A stretch of DNA of 64,000 bases from DASVTR01 sp036382855 (GCA_036382855.1 DASVPO010000012.1:1-64000); one strand, 5' to 3'. Positions 1-8,347 are shown, numbered from the stretch's first letter. Notes: a model not told the origin generated them from the letters alone. Made by a program: numbers and translations.

Positions 1-384
1 AAGGCTCGCGCCCAAGAGCTGAAGGCGGAAGCACGCGGAAACAAGAGCAAAGCGGATGGGGAAACGGACGTGCTCGCGGCAATCGCGGCGATGCCGGAAC
101 CTGAGCGCGCCATGGCCGAGCGGCTACATGAGATCATCAAAGCCTGCGCGCCAGAACTCTCGCCAAAGACCTGGTATGGGATGCCAGCATATGCTAGGGA
201 CGGCCAAGTAGTCTGCTTCTATCAAAGCGCGCAGAAGTTCAAAACAAGGTACGCGTCGTTCGGCTTCAGCGACGCAGCGAACCTAGACGAAGGCGCTCTG
301 TGGGCGACCGCCTTCGCGTTGAAGGAGTTGACTGCCGCTGGAGAGGCAAGGATCGTCGCGCTTGTGAAGAAGGCGGTGAGCTAA
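1..384 (+). CDS. DUF1801-like (YdhG/iron-chaperone fold) protein, 5' end outside window
   Basis: The reading frame is open from base 1, so the gene starts just before the window. The visible part begins with a basic helical stretch (KARAQELKAEARG) and continues into a DUF1801-like domain with the motifs PKTWYGMPAY and VVCFYQSAQKFKTRYASFGF, ending in a lysine-rich tail (ALVKKAVS). Proteins of this family are small and cytoplasmic and their biochemical role is not settled. The stop codon lies 53 bases before the first attC-like element, so it is probably the cargo of an integron-type cassette. A GTG at 70 could serve as a start but would cut away the conserved helical leader, so I favour a start upstream of the window. 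Confidence 0.75.
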   Translation, partial: KARAQELKAEARGNKSKADGETDVLAAIAAMPEPERAMAERLHEIIKACAPELSPKTWYGMPAYARDGQVVCFYQSAQKFKTRYASFGFSDAANLDEGALWATAFALKELTAAGEARIVALVKKAVS

Positions 385-437
385 AGACTGCTCGCAAGTG
401 TAAGAGACCCCAAGAATCCATGTACGTGGAGAGCGGG

Positions 438-540
438 GCATAACAACTCATTCAATCAGACTCGCAATGAGCTTGGATTTCATATAGAACCTGAGTGATT
501 CCGGCGGCCTGTGCGCGGCGCGTTAATTCGGGCGTTATGC
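438..540 (+). repeat. attC-like recombination site 1
   Basis: The outer pair is GCATAAC (438-444) and GTTATGC (534-540), a perfect 7-base inverted repeat. Inside lie AACTCATTCAA on the left and TTAATTCGGGC on the right, the arrangement of the L'' and L' boxes of integron attC sites. The site is 103 bases long and follows the DUF1801 gene; the next start codon is 15 bases on. Confidence 0.88.
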
Positions 541-554
541 GTCGTCTCTAATGT

Positions 555-1376
555 ATGGTTGGAACATTGGCACAATTAATAGCTCTTGTCTCCCATGGCA
601 ATGCCTTCTTGAATGAAGGTCATGAAGCGCGGGACTTTTATCCTTCCAATTCAACTTTCCAATTCTGTAATGAAGTCCATTTCGTTAGATTGAAGAAGCT
701 ATTTAAAGTAAAAGAAATCGAAGTCGCTCGAAACCCGAATGATTGGTTCATTCTTCTTAAAGATAGTAATAGCTTGAGATTAGTGCTCAGATATTCTCCT
801 ACATCGAAATCACAATTTCCCGATTATAAATTGGCGGGCCTCGTTGGAGGTGGCGGTACTTGGTACATTGCTTCTATCTTTCCCCAACAGGCAGATTATT
901 GGATTGGGCGCTGGGAAGTAACCAATCAAAATGCTCCCGATAACAACATCTGGAAAGTCACATATGGCAGGGTGGCAGAAAAAGAAAAGCTTCCGCAGAT
1001 TCAGAATGATTATTTGTCGTCCTACAAAGATAAACTTGAAGACATACTGAAGCAAATAGAGGCATTTGCCCTAAAACACAGCTTAGATTTTTGGGCTCAA
1101 AGTTTTCGTAACGGCTTAGAGGCGCTGGCATCCAACGACCCTATTAGTCTCACATATCATAAAGACTTGCTTCCACACGAAGGGTACAGTCTTGATGCAA
1201 AGAGGCTTGTAGCCGCTTCTAGTCAGGCATGGGTCTTTGGTGGCATGGGTTCATGGAACGATTTAGGCTTTGAAGATGCGTCCGAACATCAGGAATATGA
1301 GCGTTTGTCGCAAGAATTGTATGCGGCCATCAATCTATGTGTGGAAAGAGGTGTGAATTCCTACGGTCAGCAATAA
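555..1376 (+). CDS. Cassette-borne protein of unknown function (273 aa)
   Basis: I do not recognise this family. The protein has no signal peptide or membrane segment and is rich in aromatic residues; a Gly-rich motif (LAGLVGGGGTWYIAS) lies near residue 95 and a charged helical stretch (YLSSYKDKLEDILKQIEAF) near residue 155. It sits between two attC-like sites (ending at 540, starting at 1389), so it fills one cassette exactly. The DNA is visibly richer in A+T than the chromosomal genes further right, which fits transfer. The ATG at 555 is only 15 bases after the attC and has no clear Shine-Dalgarno sequence; no better start is visible. Uncertain: function. Confident: that it is coding, given its length and the uninterrupted frame between two sites. 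Confidence 0.75.
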   Translation: MVGTLAQLIALVSHGNAFLNEGHEARDFYPSNSTFQFCNEVHFVRLKKLFKVKEIEVARNPNDWFILLKDSNSLRLVLRYSPTSKSQFPDYKLAGLVGGGGTWYIASIFPQQADYWIGRWEVTNQNAPDNNIWKVTYGRVAEKEKLPQIQNDYLSSYKDKLEDILKQIEAFALKHSLDFWAQSFRNGLEALASNDPISLTYHKDLLPHEGYSLDAKRLVAASSQAWVFGGMGSWNDLGFEDASEHQEYERLSQELYAAINLCVERGVNSYGQQ

Positions 1377-1388
1377 ATCAACCGTGCC

Positions 1389-1495
1389 GCATAACAACTC
1401 ATTCAACCCGACGCCTCGACAGCATTCTTTTCATGGTGCTTCCTCTGATGTAAATTGTCGCTGGCGCTCGGCGCGGGTTAATTCGGTCGTTTTGG
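1389..1495 (+). repeat. attC-like recombination site 2
   Basis: It starts GCATAAC (1389-1395), then AACTCATTCAACCCGACGCC, and ends with TTAATTCGGTC followed by GTTTTGG (1489-1495). The right core triplet GTT is kept although the rest of the right outer box no longer pairs well with the left. Confidence 0.85.
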
Positions 1496-1525
1496 GCGTC
1501 TTTCGAGGAGGCTGCACTCAACACT

Positions 1526-2065
1526 ATGCCAAAATATGTTGCGTTCCTGCGAGCTATCAATGTTGGCGGTCACACTGTCAAAATGTACTACCTCCGCCAG
1601 CTATTTGAAGCTATGAAGTTCTCCAATGTTGAGACGTTTATCGCAAGTGGCAATGTCATCTTTGATTCGACATCTAAAAGCGCAAAGGCTCTCGAAAGAA
1701 GGATCGAAGATTATTTGCAACAGGCTCTAGGTTACGGAGTGGTCACTTTTATCAGATCGACAGCCGAACTAGCGGACGTTGCACATTACAAACCGTTCCG
1801 GGAGGCTGAGTTGAATGGAGAAGATAATGTCCTGTATATCGCCTTCGTGGCGGATGGGCCCAGCGCCATATCCAAACAAAAACTGCTGTCGTTGACTACC
1901 GCAGTTGATGAGTTTCACATCTATGGGCGTGAAGTCTACTGGCTGCGCCGCAGGAAGGTTGGTGAATCTAAGTTCTCCGGGGCACTGCTCGAAAAGACTC
2001 TCGGAATGGCAGCGACCATACGAAACTCAACGACCGTCAAGAAGATCGCAGTAAAGTATTCGTGA
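1526..2065 (+). CDS. DUF1697 family protein
   Basis: The 179-residue protein opens with the family signature YVAFLRAINVGGHTVKM, followed by FIASGNVIFDS near residue 42 and the C-terminal RNSTTVKKI stretch typical of DUF1697 proteins. Members are small cytoplasmic proteins of unknown biochemical role that are frequent in accessory DNA. The length matches the family, so it appears intact. A GAGGAG Shine-Dalgarno sequence (about 1506-1511) supports the ATG at 1526, which is 37 bases after the GTT core of the upstream attC, a spacing repeated in other cassettes here. It is flanked on both sides by attC-like sites. Confidence 0.88.
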   Translation: MPKYVAFLRAINVGGHTVKMYYLRQLFEAMKFSNVETFIASGNVIFDSTSKSAKALERRIEDYLQQALGYGVVTFIRSTAELADVAHYKPFREAELNGEDNVLYIAFVADGPSAISKQKLLSLTTAVDEFHIYGREVYWLRRRKVGESKFSGALLEKTLGMAATIRNSTTVKKIAVKYS

Positions 2066-2090
2066 GCTGTTTTGTGCTATCAATGGCGCA

Positions 2091-2201
2091 GCCTGACAAC
2101 TCATTCAAGCACGACGCCTAGATAGCATGGCTTTCATCGTCGTCTTGTTTCTCGCCACTTGAATGCTCTATGCTCGGCGCGGGTTAATCCGGGCGTTGGC
2201 T
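2091..2201 (+). repeat. attC-like recombination site 3
   Basis: The left outer box is GCCTGAC (2091-2097), with A to G in the usual TAAC core, then AACTCATTCAAGCACGACGCC. The right arm is GCGCGGGTTAATCCGGGC followed by GTTGGCT (2195-2201). The interior TAGATAGCATGGCTTTCATC matches the interiors of other copies. Confidence 0.83.
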
Positions 2202-2230
2202 GCTTACATTTGCCATGCACGTCAACGCTG

Positions 2231-2350
2231 AACCGAAAGGGGCGTGCTTTCTACGAAGCCATAGGCTACAGCCACGGCTACGAGATGCCGCGTTATTACG
2301 AAGATAATCTTGACGGTGTAACATACCAGAAATTCTTCAGCGACGGTTGA
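2231..2350 (+). pseudogene. C-terminal remnant of a GNAT acetyltransferase
   Basis: About 39 codons match only the end of a GNAT N-acetyltransferase: NRKGRAFYEAIGYSHGYEMP followed by RYYEDNLDGVTYQKFF, which corresponds to the final acetyl-CoA-binding helix and last beta strands. The N-terminal acetyl-CoA motif is missing and the frame upstream runs back into the attC element, so it cannot encode a working enzyme. The fragment lies alone between two attC-like sites, as if a cassette lost its 5' part during recombination or deletion. The frame has no convincing start or Shine-Dalgarno sequence. Confidence 0.7.
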
Positions 2351-2379
2351 GGGCGAACGGATCGCAAGGTCGTAGGGCG

Positions 2380-2480
2380 GCATAACAACGTCATGCATTC
2401 GACTCCCCATCACGCTGCCTCTTATGTAATTTGTGTAAGGGCGCGGGTGAGGGCGGCTGGTCGGATGTGAATCGTTAGAC
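2380..2480 (+). repeat. Degenerate attC-like site 4
   Basis: It starts GCATAAC (2380-2386) with AACGTCATGCATTCGACTC, an altered left arm, and ends GTTAGAC (2474-2480). The right arm keeps GCGCGGGT but then diverges. The next gene's stop codon lies 11 bases further, on the other strand. Confidence 0.6.
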
Positions 2481-2490
2481 CAGGTTGCGG

Positions 2491-3732
2491 TCATGGCCTG
2501 TAACGCTTCATGTTCTGCCAGTTGCGCCTGTCGCCGGGGCGCGGGTCGAGCGTCGCGCTGTTGGTGGAGATGATTGTCCCGTCGTCGCTCACCCAGTGGT
2601 AGCTGTAGCCCGACGGCAGTTCGACCGCGTGCGAGTCGAAGGGGTTAACGTAGGTCTCTATGCCGCCGATGATTTCGCGCCGTGCGAAGCTGATGCGATC
2701 CTGCGAGGCCATACGCTCCTCGTAAACCTGCTGGTGCGCCCTCCGCATCTCTTCGCGGTACTGTGTCAGCATCCGCCCCAAGTCCCTTGTGCGTTGCATC
2801 TGATTCGCACGGTTCTGCCGGTACATCTGGCGCACCTGCTCAAGACACGCCGACCAGTCGAGCGTGAAGCGTATTGACGGCACGATCACAGACAGCAGCG
2901 GCCGCAAACGTTCTAACTCGCCCGCGGGCGCGCGCATGGAGTTCCCCATCCCATACCACATCGCTATCATCCCGTCCGCCGGCTCGAACACGAGGGTGGG
3001 ATAGACCTCTTCCTCCCACGCCCGGCCGCCAAACTGGTAGGAGTAGCGCAGCCGCGACACGTAAACAGTCCGCCCCGCCCCGTGCGAGCGTGCCACCTCG
3101 GCCGCCAGTTGCGGCATGTCTTCCACGTCTTCGAGCCGCGCGCCGCGCAGGTGTTGCAGCGGGCCTTGCATGTAGATGTTCTGGACGAACTCGACCGGGG
3201 TTCGAGGCGGAGGCATCAGGACTGAGCCCAAGTAGTTCGTGCCGATCTGCATCGGCACGACCATCTGCATCGGCCACACGTAAAACTGTAGCGGCAGCGT
3301 CTCGACGGCCGCGCCCGTCTGCGGGTCGCTCGCGCGCACAAGCAGGTTCGCCTGAACGGAGAAGAGCGGCATCCAGACAAAACCGCCTTCGAGGTTCCAG
3401 CCTTCTGGCAGCAGCAGCGTCGCGCCTTCGATGTTGTTGACATCGGGGTCGCGGATCGCAACCCGTTTAAAGACCACGCGCTCCTCTGCTGGCGGGTTGG
3501 TCTCGGAGAATTCGTAACCCTTTTTGAATGGGTTCTCCGGCACGTCGCCGCCGCCATCCGGCACTGAACCCTCCGACGGAAGCTGCGACCCATCTTCTCG
3601 CTCCTCGCCAGCGGATTCCGGCAGGACTGTAATAATCAGCTTCGCACCCGGCTCAAGTTCGAACGGCTCGTCGAGCACAATCTGTCTGCCGTCAAAGTGA
3701 GCGCGCAGAGTTACGTTTTCCATAAGCGACAA
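2491..3732 (-). CDS. Two-module unknown protein with antitoxin-like N-terminus
   Basis: Residues 5-38 (VTLRAHFDGRQIVLDEPFEL, then PGAKLIITVLPE) look like the short AF2212-type antitoxin-like proteins that normally stand alone. An acidic Gly/Pro linker (about 40-75) joins this to a roughly 330-residue region I cannot name, with a beta-rich middle, an Arg/Gln-rich helical stretch near 300-345, and a C-terminal motif NPFDSHAVELPSGYSYHWVS then NWQNMKRY. There is no signal peptide or membrane segment. The gene runs against the neighbouring plus-strand cassettes and is followed on its own strand by a plus-oriented degenerate attC. An ATG at 3723 is an alternative start. The attC on its own strand (3976-3877) ends about 145 bases upstream. 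Confidence 0.75.
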   Translation of the reverse strand: MSLMENVTLRAHFDGRQIVLDEPFELEPGAKLIITVLPESAGEEREDGSQLPSEGSVPDGGGDVPENPFKKGYEFSETNPPAEERVVFKRVAIRDPDVNNIEGATLLLPEGWNLEGGFVWMPLFSVQANLLVRASDPQTGAAVETLPLQFYVWPMQMVVPMQIGTNYLGSVLMPPPRTPVEFVQNIYMQGPLQHLRGARLEDVEDMPQLAAEVARSHGAGRTVYVSRLRYSYQFGGRAWEEEVYPTLVFEPADGMIAMWYGMGNSMRAPAGELERLRPLLSVIVPSIRFTLDWSACLEQVRQMYRQNRANQMQRTRDLGRMLTQYREEMRRAHQQVYEERMASQDRISFARREIIGGIETYVNPFDSHAVELPSGYSYHWVSDDGTIISTNSATLDPRPGDRRNWQNMKRYRP

Positions 3733-3876
3733 TCTCCGGCACTTTCCCAGAAGCTGGCGTGAGATTAAGAGAGGCTAACGAGGTCTGAGTCTCGTTAGCA
3801 GTAGCGCAAGCTTACAGCGAGAGCACAATATTCCTGCCTCGCGGCCGGTGTCAATCTCGGGCGTGACTAGACAAGC

Positions 3877-3976
3877 ACTTAACGCCCGAATTAACTCGGC
3901 GGATAACAACAACGATACGGACAAGTTAACAATGAAAGCTGTGCTGAATACGGTCGGGTTGAACTACTTGTTAGGC
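3877..3976 (-). repeat. attC-like recombination site 5 (minus orientation)
   Basis: Read on the minus strand it starts GCCTAAC (3976-3970), continues with a GTAGTTCAACCCGACCG arm and ends GAGTTAATTCGGGC followed by GTTAAGT (3883-3877). Orientation is opposite to sites 1-4. It lies 63 bases after the stop of the serine hydrolase gene, the expected place for that gene's own attC. Confidence 0.82.
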
Positions 3977-4039
3977 TCGCCTGTTTTTAGTACCTGTGTC
4001 CCTTAAAGGGGCCAACATCTGCTCCTCTTACTCTGGTTT

Positions 4040-5434
4040 TTATTCCTGGATAATCAACTCTCGTATCTTGCCTGAAATATTTGCCGCGGCGGGAGAATCA
4101 TAGTTTGACAAAACGATTACCGTGTACCCTTGATCTAGATAGATGTCGAACTCGGTGCTGATGCCAACTGAATCGCCGCCGTGACCGACGATGCGTTTGC
4201 CGTTGATTTTGTCGCTTCCAAATCCGTAAGCGTATTTTGTCCCCCAGGCAGTGTTAACCCGAGGAGTCAGGATAATCTCGGTGTACCTTTTACCGAGCAG
4301 TTTATTTTTACGGAAAGCCCGTTCAAATTTCAGCAAGTCTTCGACTGTCGAAAGCGCGCCGCCGGCAGGGCTACCCTCTTCAGGAATTGTATTGTTCATA
4401 CCCGATGGTTTGAGGATGTGCTCTTTCACGTAGTCGTAATAGCTCTGGCCGGACACCTTTTCAAGGATTACCCCTAAGACATTAAAGCCGGCGTTGCTGT
4501 AGTCCCACTTCTCTCCCGGCTCAAAGAGCAGAGGGTCGCCAGCGAAAAACGGCAATACGTCTTTGTAAGATTTGAGCTTCCCACCCGCAGCCTTTTTCGC
4601 AGCCTGATACTCCTCTTTATCAAAATAGTCTGCGAGCCCTGATGTGTGAGTCAGCAAGTGGTGAATAGTAATCTTCTCAGCCGCACTTTTGTTTGGAAAA
4701 TCGGGCAGGAATTTCCTGATAGGATCACTGTAGGAGAGCTTGCCCTGCTCCGCTAACTGAGCAATTGCAAGACTGGTAAACATCTTATTCATCGAGGCCA
4801 GATTGAACTTTGTCTCAACACGGTTCGGCGTCCGCGCAAGTTTATCCGACAGGCCATAAGCTTTTTTGAAAATCGCTCTACCATTCTTAGCGACGAGGAC
4901 GACGCCCGCGAACTTATCTGCCGAGACAACCTTTCCCATGTACAGATTGAGCCGGCGAACGATCTCAGATGCGCTCAATTTTCGCCCGCGAGGGAAAGCA
5001 TCCGCGGGACGTCTGGCGTTCATAAACCCGACCGTTACGAGCGCATGGGGCGACTCCGCCGCGAGCTTGAATGGGACTCTTGACCATCCTTCTGTTATCT
5101 CTGCCTGGCAGAGGGCCGTCATCTCATACTCGGTAGAGCGTTCAATGCTGCGTAGATTCAATTTGCCATAGTCTCTGTAAACGTTAACCAGCCATGAAGC
5201 GCGCAGTTGGGCGGAACGCTCTCGTTTGCCCTGCTCAACGTTTGGGTCATGATCCAGAAAGAAACGGCGCATCAGGTTCACGTCGCCGCTGTTATACGCA
5301 TTTAAGAATTCGTCAAACACCTTGCCTGCAAGCGTGTTCTGGGCCACCACAGCTTGCTTTGACTGCCGGGCTTCAGAGACAAATGGGCAGAGCAAAAAAT
5401 GGAACAACAGAATGGAAGTTATTAAAGCTCTCAT
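4040..5434 (-). CDS. Exported serine hydrolase of the beta-lactamase/class C fold
   Basis: The protein has a signal peptide (residues 1-23, hydrophobic core LITSILLFHFLLCPF), a roughly 150-residue N-terminal region that may be a binding domain, and a penicillin-binding/class C beta-lactamase domain. Catalytic motifs are SMNK (Ser214, Lys217), YSN (Tyr312) and HGG (418-420). Substrate cannot be told: relatives include D-amino-acid peptidases and esterases. I chose the ATG at 5434; a GTG at 5443 is possible. The ATG overlaps the stop of the upstream 91-codon frame (TGATG), suggesting coupled translation. The minus-oriented attC 63 bases downstream marks it as a cassette gene of unusual size. 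Confidence 0.88.
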   Translation of the reverse strand: MRALITSILLFHFLLCPFVSEARQSKQAVVAQNTLAGKVFDEFLNAYNSGDVNLMRRFFLDHDPNVEQGKRERSAQLRASWLVNVYRDYGKLNLRSIERSTEYEMTALCQAEITEGWSRVPFKLAAESPHALVTVGFMNARRPADAFPRGRKLSASEIVRRLNLYMGKVVSADKFAGVVLVAKNGRAIFKKAYGLSDKLARTPNRVETKFNLASMNKMFTSLAIAQLAEQGKLSYSDPIRKFLPDFPNKSAAEKITIHHLLTHTSGLADYFDKEEYQAAKKAAGGKLKSYKDVLPFFAGDPLLFEPGEKWDYSNAGFNVLGVILEKVSGQSYYDYVKEHILKPSGMNNTIPEEGSPAGGALSTVEDLLKFERAFRKNKLLGKRYTEIILTPRVNTAWGTKYAYGFGSDKINGKRIVGHGGDSVGISTEFDIYLDQGYTVIVLSNYDSPAAANISGKIRELIIQE

Positions 5435-5709
5435 CAGTGGCACGGCCGTCGCCTCCCGGATAAAAATCGGAATCTGAAATCCGCCTCCTGCGGGTCATAG
5501 CATACCAGATTGTGCTTTTTCGCCAGATCTCTTACAAATGGCGCAACCTCTTCAACCCGCGACCAAACCATGCACATGATAACAGCACCATCCGAGACAT
5601 CAATCTCTACGCTCCGCGGGCTTTCATCAACAACATCATCTGAAACACTTTTACGTTTAAGGTCATTATTGATAGAGCTTGCAAAGAAAAATCGCTTGAC
5701 GCCTTTCAC
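5434..5709 (-). pseudogene. Small unknown protein, probably N-terminally truncated
   Basis: The 91-codon frame starts with GTG and contains SVEIDVSDGAVIMCMVWSRV then LAKKHNLVCYDPQEADFR. The second motif (residues 50-75) resembles the C-terminal half of a small-protein family I know only from hypothetical entries, which normally has a longer N-terminus. The stop overlaps the start of the serine hydrolase. The DNA just upstream carries only the right half of an attC element, so recombination may have removed the gene's beginning. An alternative view is that it is a complete short protein coupled to the hydrolase. Confidence 0.5.
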
Positions 5710-5754
5710 GCTTCTACGGGGCGTTAGTAGATGAGGCTGTATCAGGCGGCTGAG

Positions 5755-5778
5755 AGTCGGAGCTGTCAGGCGTTAGCT
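5755..5778 (+). repeat. Possible right half of an attC site
   Basis: GTCAGGC followed by GTTAGCT (5772-5778) resembles the right end of an attC, and the G of GTT lies exactly 38 bases before the ATG at 5810, the same spacing as at four other sites. No left half with TAACAACTCATTC is present upstream. A second GGCGTTAG occurs at about 5720-5727. Confidence 0.35.
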
Positions 5779-5809
5779 CGCTCCTGACTTGCGGAAAGGA
5801 GAGACCGTT

Positions 5810-6502
5810 ATGACATTTCAAAGAGTTCGGCCTACTGCACGGCAAATGGTAGTCGCTGCAATGTGCCTTGTGATTGTGCTGGGTGGAGCATTTCTCGCTG
5901 CTTCGTTGACCCGGGATAAGCCAATCTTTTCTTTGTCACCGCCTCGTGAAAAAAACGCGCCACCCGATGTTCAAGTACCACCTGACCTAAAAGAAGTGCA
6001 ACGGCTTGACCTTCACCGAACATTTTTCACGGCGTGGGCGGCATTGATACTCGTCATCCCGGCGCTTTGCACATTCCTGTTCCGGCGCTCTTCAAAATCT
6101 GCCGCTGGATACTGGATAGCTTTCTGGACCGTCAGCTTCGCTGCGTTTCTGGTCCATTTCTACTGGGCTGTCGCCATCATCTTTGGAAACGACTGGAGCA
6201 GAGTCTTTAACACGACACGCGTAAGCGCAGCACTGCCCGACACGATTTTTACTGTCTGGTGGGGACTCGACGTTCTGCTGGCGTGGCTTATTCAGTCAGA
6301 GACAGCCTGGATTAGGATACAACGCGTTCTCATCCATCTCTTTGCCTTCATTCTGTTCTTTGCAGGTTCGGCTCTCGAAGGTGAGATCTGGTGGTCTAAA
6401 GCCCTCGGATTCGCAATGGGCGTTGTTGTCTTGCTCTCTTTCTTGATTTGGTGCATCCGCCGGCTGAAAAAACGGAACCCGGCACTCACTACTGCCACCT
6501 GA
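5810..6502 (+). CDS. Multi-pass membrane protein of unknown function (cassette cargo)
   Basis: The 230-residue protein has about six hydrophobic segments: residues 10-30, 70-90, 95-120, 140-160, 180-195 and 200-220. A proline-rich charged loop of about 40 residues follows the first. The C-terminus is basic (CIRRLKKRNP), suggesting it is cytoplasmic. I do not recognise the family. AAAGGAGAG (about 5795-5803) at good distance supports the ATG at 5810 over an ATG at 5789. The gene is followed 53 bases later by a well-formed attC element in the same orientation, so it is probably cassette cargo. Confidence 0.78.
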   Translation: MTFQRVRPTARQMVVAAMCLVIVLGGAFLAASLTRDKPIFSLSPPREKNAPPDVQVPPDLKEVQRLDLHRTFFTAWAALILVIPALCTFLFRRSSKSAAGYWIAFWTVSFAAFLVHFYWAVAIIFGNDWSRVFNTTRVSAALPDTIFTVWWGLDVLLAWLIQSETAWIRIQRVLIHLFAFILFFAGSALEGEIWWSKALGFAMGVVVLLSFLIWCIRRLKKRNPALTTAT

Positions 6503-6553
6503 TAAAGTTGACGTGCAGTATGCCATTGAGCGCGCCTGTTCAATAGCAGTCCG

Positions 6554-6668
6554 CCATCTCACAGTTCATTCAAGCGCGACGCCTCGATAGCAGCACTTTC
6601 ATGCTTGTCTCTACAAATCAGGTGGAATACTTTATGCTCAGCGCAGGTTAATTCGAGCGTTAGATGGC
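6554..6668 (+). repeat. attC-like recombination site 6
   Basis: The left end is GCCATCTCAC, with one change from TAAC to TCAC, then AGTTCATTCAAGCGCGACGC. The right end is GCGCAGGTTAATTCGAGC followed by GTTAGATGGC. Apart from the single change the 10-base ends are inverted copies. It closely resembles the arms of the classical aadA attC. Confidence 0.86.
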
Positions 6669-6696
6669 TCGTTTTAAGGGAAATGGAGCGTGAAGC

Positions 6697-8142
6697 ATGA
6701 AGATTATCAAATCAAGCATTGTAGTTATTATATTTGTCCTCTTTCTGAATCTATTCTCAATTTTATCATTCGCCTGCTCTCTCACAGATGGTTATCTGCG
6801 ACCGTCCAATTACGACCTGGTAGAAGAAGCGGACGCAATCCTGCTGGCCGAGGCGATTTCTTTCGATAGCACAGTAGGAGCTAATGAGATGCCGCCTTTG
6901 CCTAAGTTCACTTTCAAAATCCTCGAAGTGATAAAAGGCGATTTCACGCAAGACTTATTAGAGCAGGGTGGAGTTGATACCTATCTCGGGAAGAGTGACG
7001 AGAATGATTTCAGTGCTCTCCGTCCGGGCGCTGGCACTGGCGCTTGCAATGCTTATGATTACCAGGTTGGGAAGAAGTTCCTCTTATTCGTAAACAAAAA
7101 CAAAGCTGGCGGCTGGCGTATTTCCGGCGCTCCGTTTAGCCGGATAAACGAAGAAGTCAGTAACAGTGATTCACCCTGGGTCATCGCCGTGCGGCACTAC
7201 ACTCGTATTAGTTCATTGAACAATTATGAGGCTGAAAAAGTTGAGTTAAGGAAGCTGCAAGAAAATGCTAAGAGAGGTGATGAAGCTAAGAAATACCCGG
7301 CAGGGTTAGTCAAGGACGTTGAGGAGTATTTCAAATCACCATATCCAACCAAGTCATATCAAGACCTGATTAAGCTCTACAATAATTTTTCAAACAAGGA
7401 ACGAAGACAGGTCTTATGGGCGTTTGCATGGGGTAAGCATCCAGAGGCAAAACCTCTCATTCAAAATTTACTGCAAGCAGGAAAATGGGAAGAATTCATT
7501 GCCCCTATAAGTGAATATGCAAAGCGGACAAAGGATCGGAGTCTTATTAAAACACTGGCCTCTACTTATCTAAAGATAAAAGATAAGCAGACGCGCTGGC
7601 CTATCATGTGGGCGCTGATAGAGGCGGCGGATGAAAGAGATTCCGAGTTGATGCTGGCGGCCCTCAAATCCGCAGACGAAGAGGAAGCTGGCAGACTTGC
7701 CGTCTGGTTTGTCCGGCACCCTGTTGAAGAAGCGACTGAGATCATCAGAAAGCTCGTTGATTCAAAGTATCAAGAGCGGTGGGAGTTGGCTTTTAGTTTA
7801 GCCGGATTAGGAGACGCGGGAGTTTTAGAGTGGGCTCAGGAATTCATCAGGAGTTCAAACAAAGACCGATGGATGGGGTATTACGTTATTGCTCATTCGC
7901 CGTTGGCTGAAGCTGATAAATTGGCAAGGGTCATTATCAAGGAGAATAATCCGAAAGACGTGCTCTCCTTAATTCAGGGGTATAAAGATTCTGCCAATCC
8001 AAACAGGTGGGAGAGGCTTCTTGATGTTATCAACATCAAAAGCAAAGATTCTGAGGTGGATTACTGGTTAAGAAGAACTCTGGAAGGAATGGCAGAGGAT
8101 GGTGATAATAAGGCTACCGAGTTACTCTCTATAATGAAATGA
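6697..8142 (+). CDS. Exported alpha-helical repeat protein of unknown function
   Basis: The 481-residue protein has a signal peptide (IVVIIFVLFLNLFSILSFAC, residues 8-27), with a cysteine at its end that could be a lipid anchor. Residues 30-165 form a beta-rich domain with VEEADAILLAEA and KILEVIKGDF, reminiscent of secreted proteins that handle CPBP/TIMP-like folds, but I cannot assign it. Residues 200-480 are helical with recurring WxxxWxLI-type segments, similar to HEAT repeats. The gene is A+T-rich compared with the backbone. AAGGGAAATGGAG before the ATG supports the start, which lies 38 bases after the GTT core of attC 6. Confidence 0.75.
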   Translation: MKIIKSSIVVIIFVLFLNLFSILSFACSLTDGYLRPSNYDLVEEADAILLAEAISFDSTVGANEMPPLPKFTFKILEVIKGDFTQDLLEQGGVDTYLGKSDENDFSALRPGAGTGACNAYDYQVGKKFLLFVNKNKAGGWRISGAPFSRINEEVSNSDSPWVIAVRHYTRISSLNNYEAEKVELRKLQENAKRGDEAKKYPAGLVKDVEEYFKSPYPTKSYQDLIKLYNNFSNKERRQVLWAFAWGKHPEAKPLIQNLLQAGKWEEFIAPISEYAKRTKDRSLIKTLASTYLKIKDKQTRWPIMWALIEAADERDSELMLAALKSADEEEAGRLAVWFVRHPVEEATEIIRKLVDSKYQERWELAFSLAGLGDAGVLEWAQEFIRSSNKDRWMGYYVIAHSPLAEADKLARVIIKENNPKDVLSLIQGYKDSANPNRWERLLDVINIKSKDSEVDYWLRRTLEGMAEDGDNKATELLSIMK

Positions 8143-8265
8143 GAAGGAGTAGCTTTCCGATGATGCCTGCGAAAACTATTGCGGCTTTGGAAGAATAGTT
8201 TACTAATGTGCCCGCCCCGCGAATTTCACGTTGTCGCCGCCGCAAGTTAAAGTCAAGGCGAAAGC

Positions 8266-8320
8266 ATAAAGCGCAGCAGGTGTTGAATTTCGAGCGGTTT
8301 CAACTCCTGCTGCGCTTTAT
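8266..8320. terminator. Bidirectional hairpin between convergent genes
   Basis: ATAAAGCGCAGCAGG (8266-8280) and CCTGCTGCGCTTTAT (8306-8320) are a perfect 15-base inverted repeat, extended by GTTGA/TCAAC inside. The A- and T-containing outer flanks let it work on both strands, and it lies between the convergent ends at 8142 and 8348. Confidence 0.75.
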
Positions 8321-8347
8321 TATGATTAGCAATAATTTCCCGGATGA

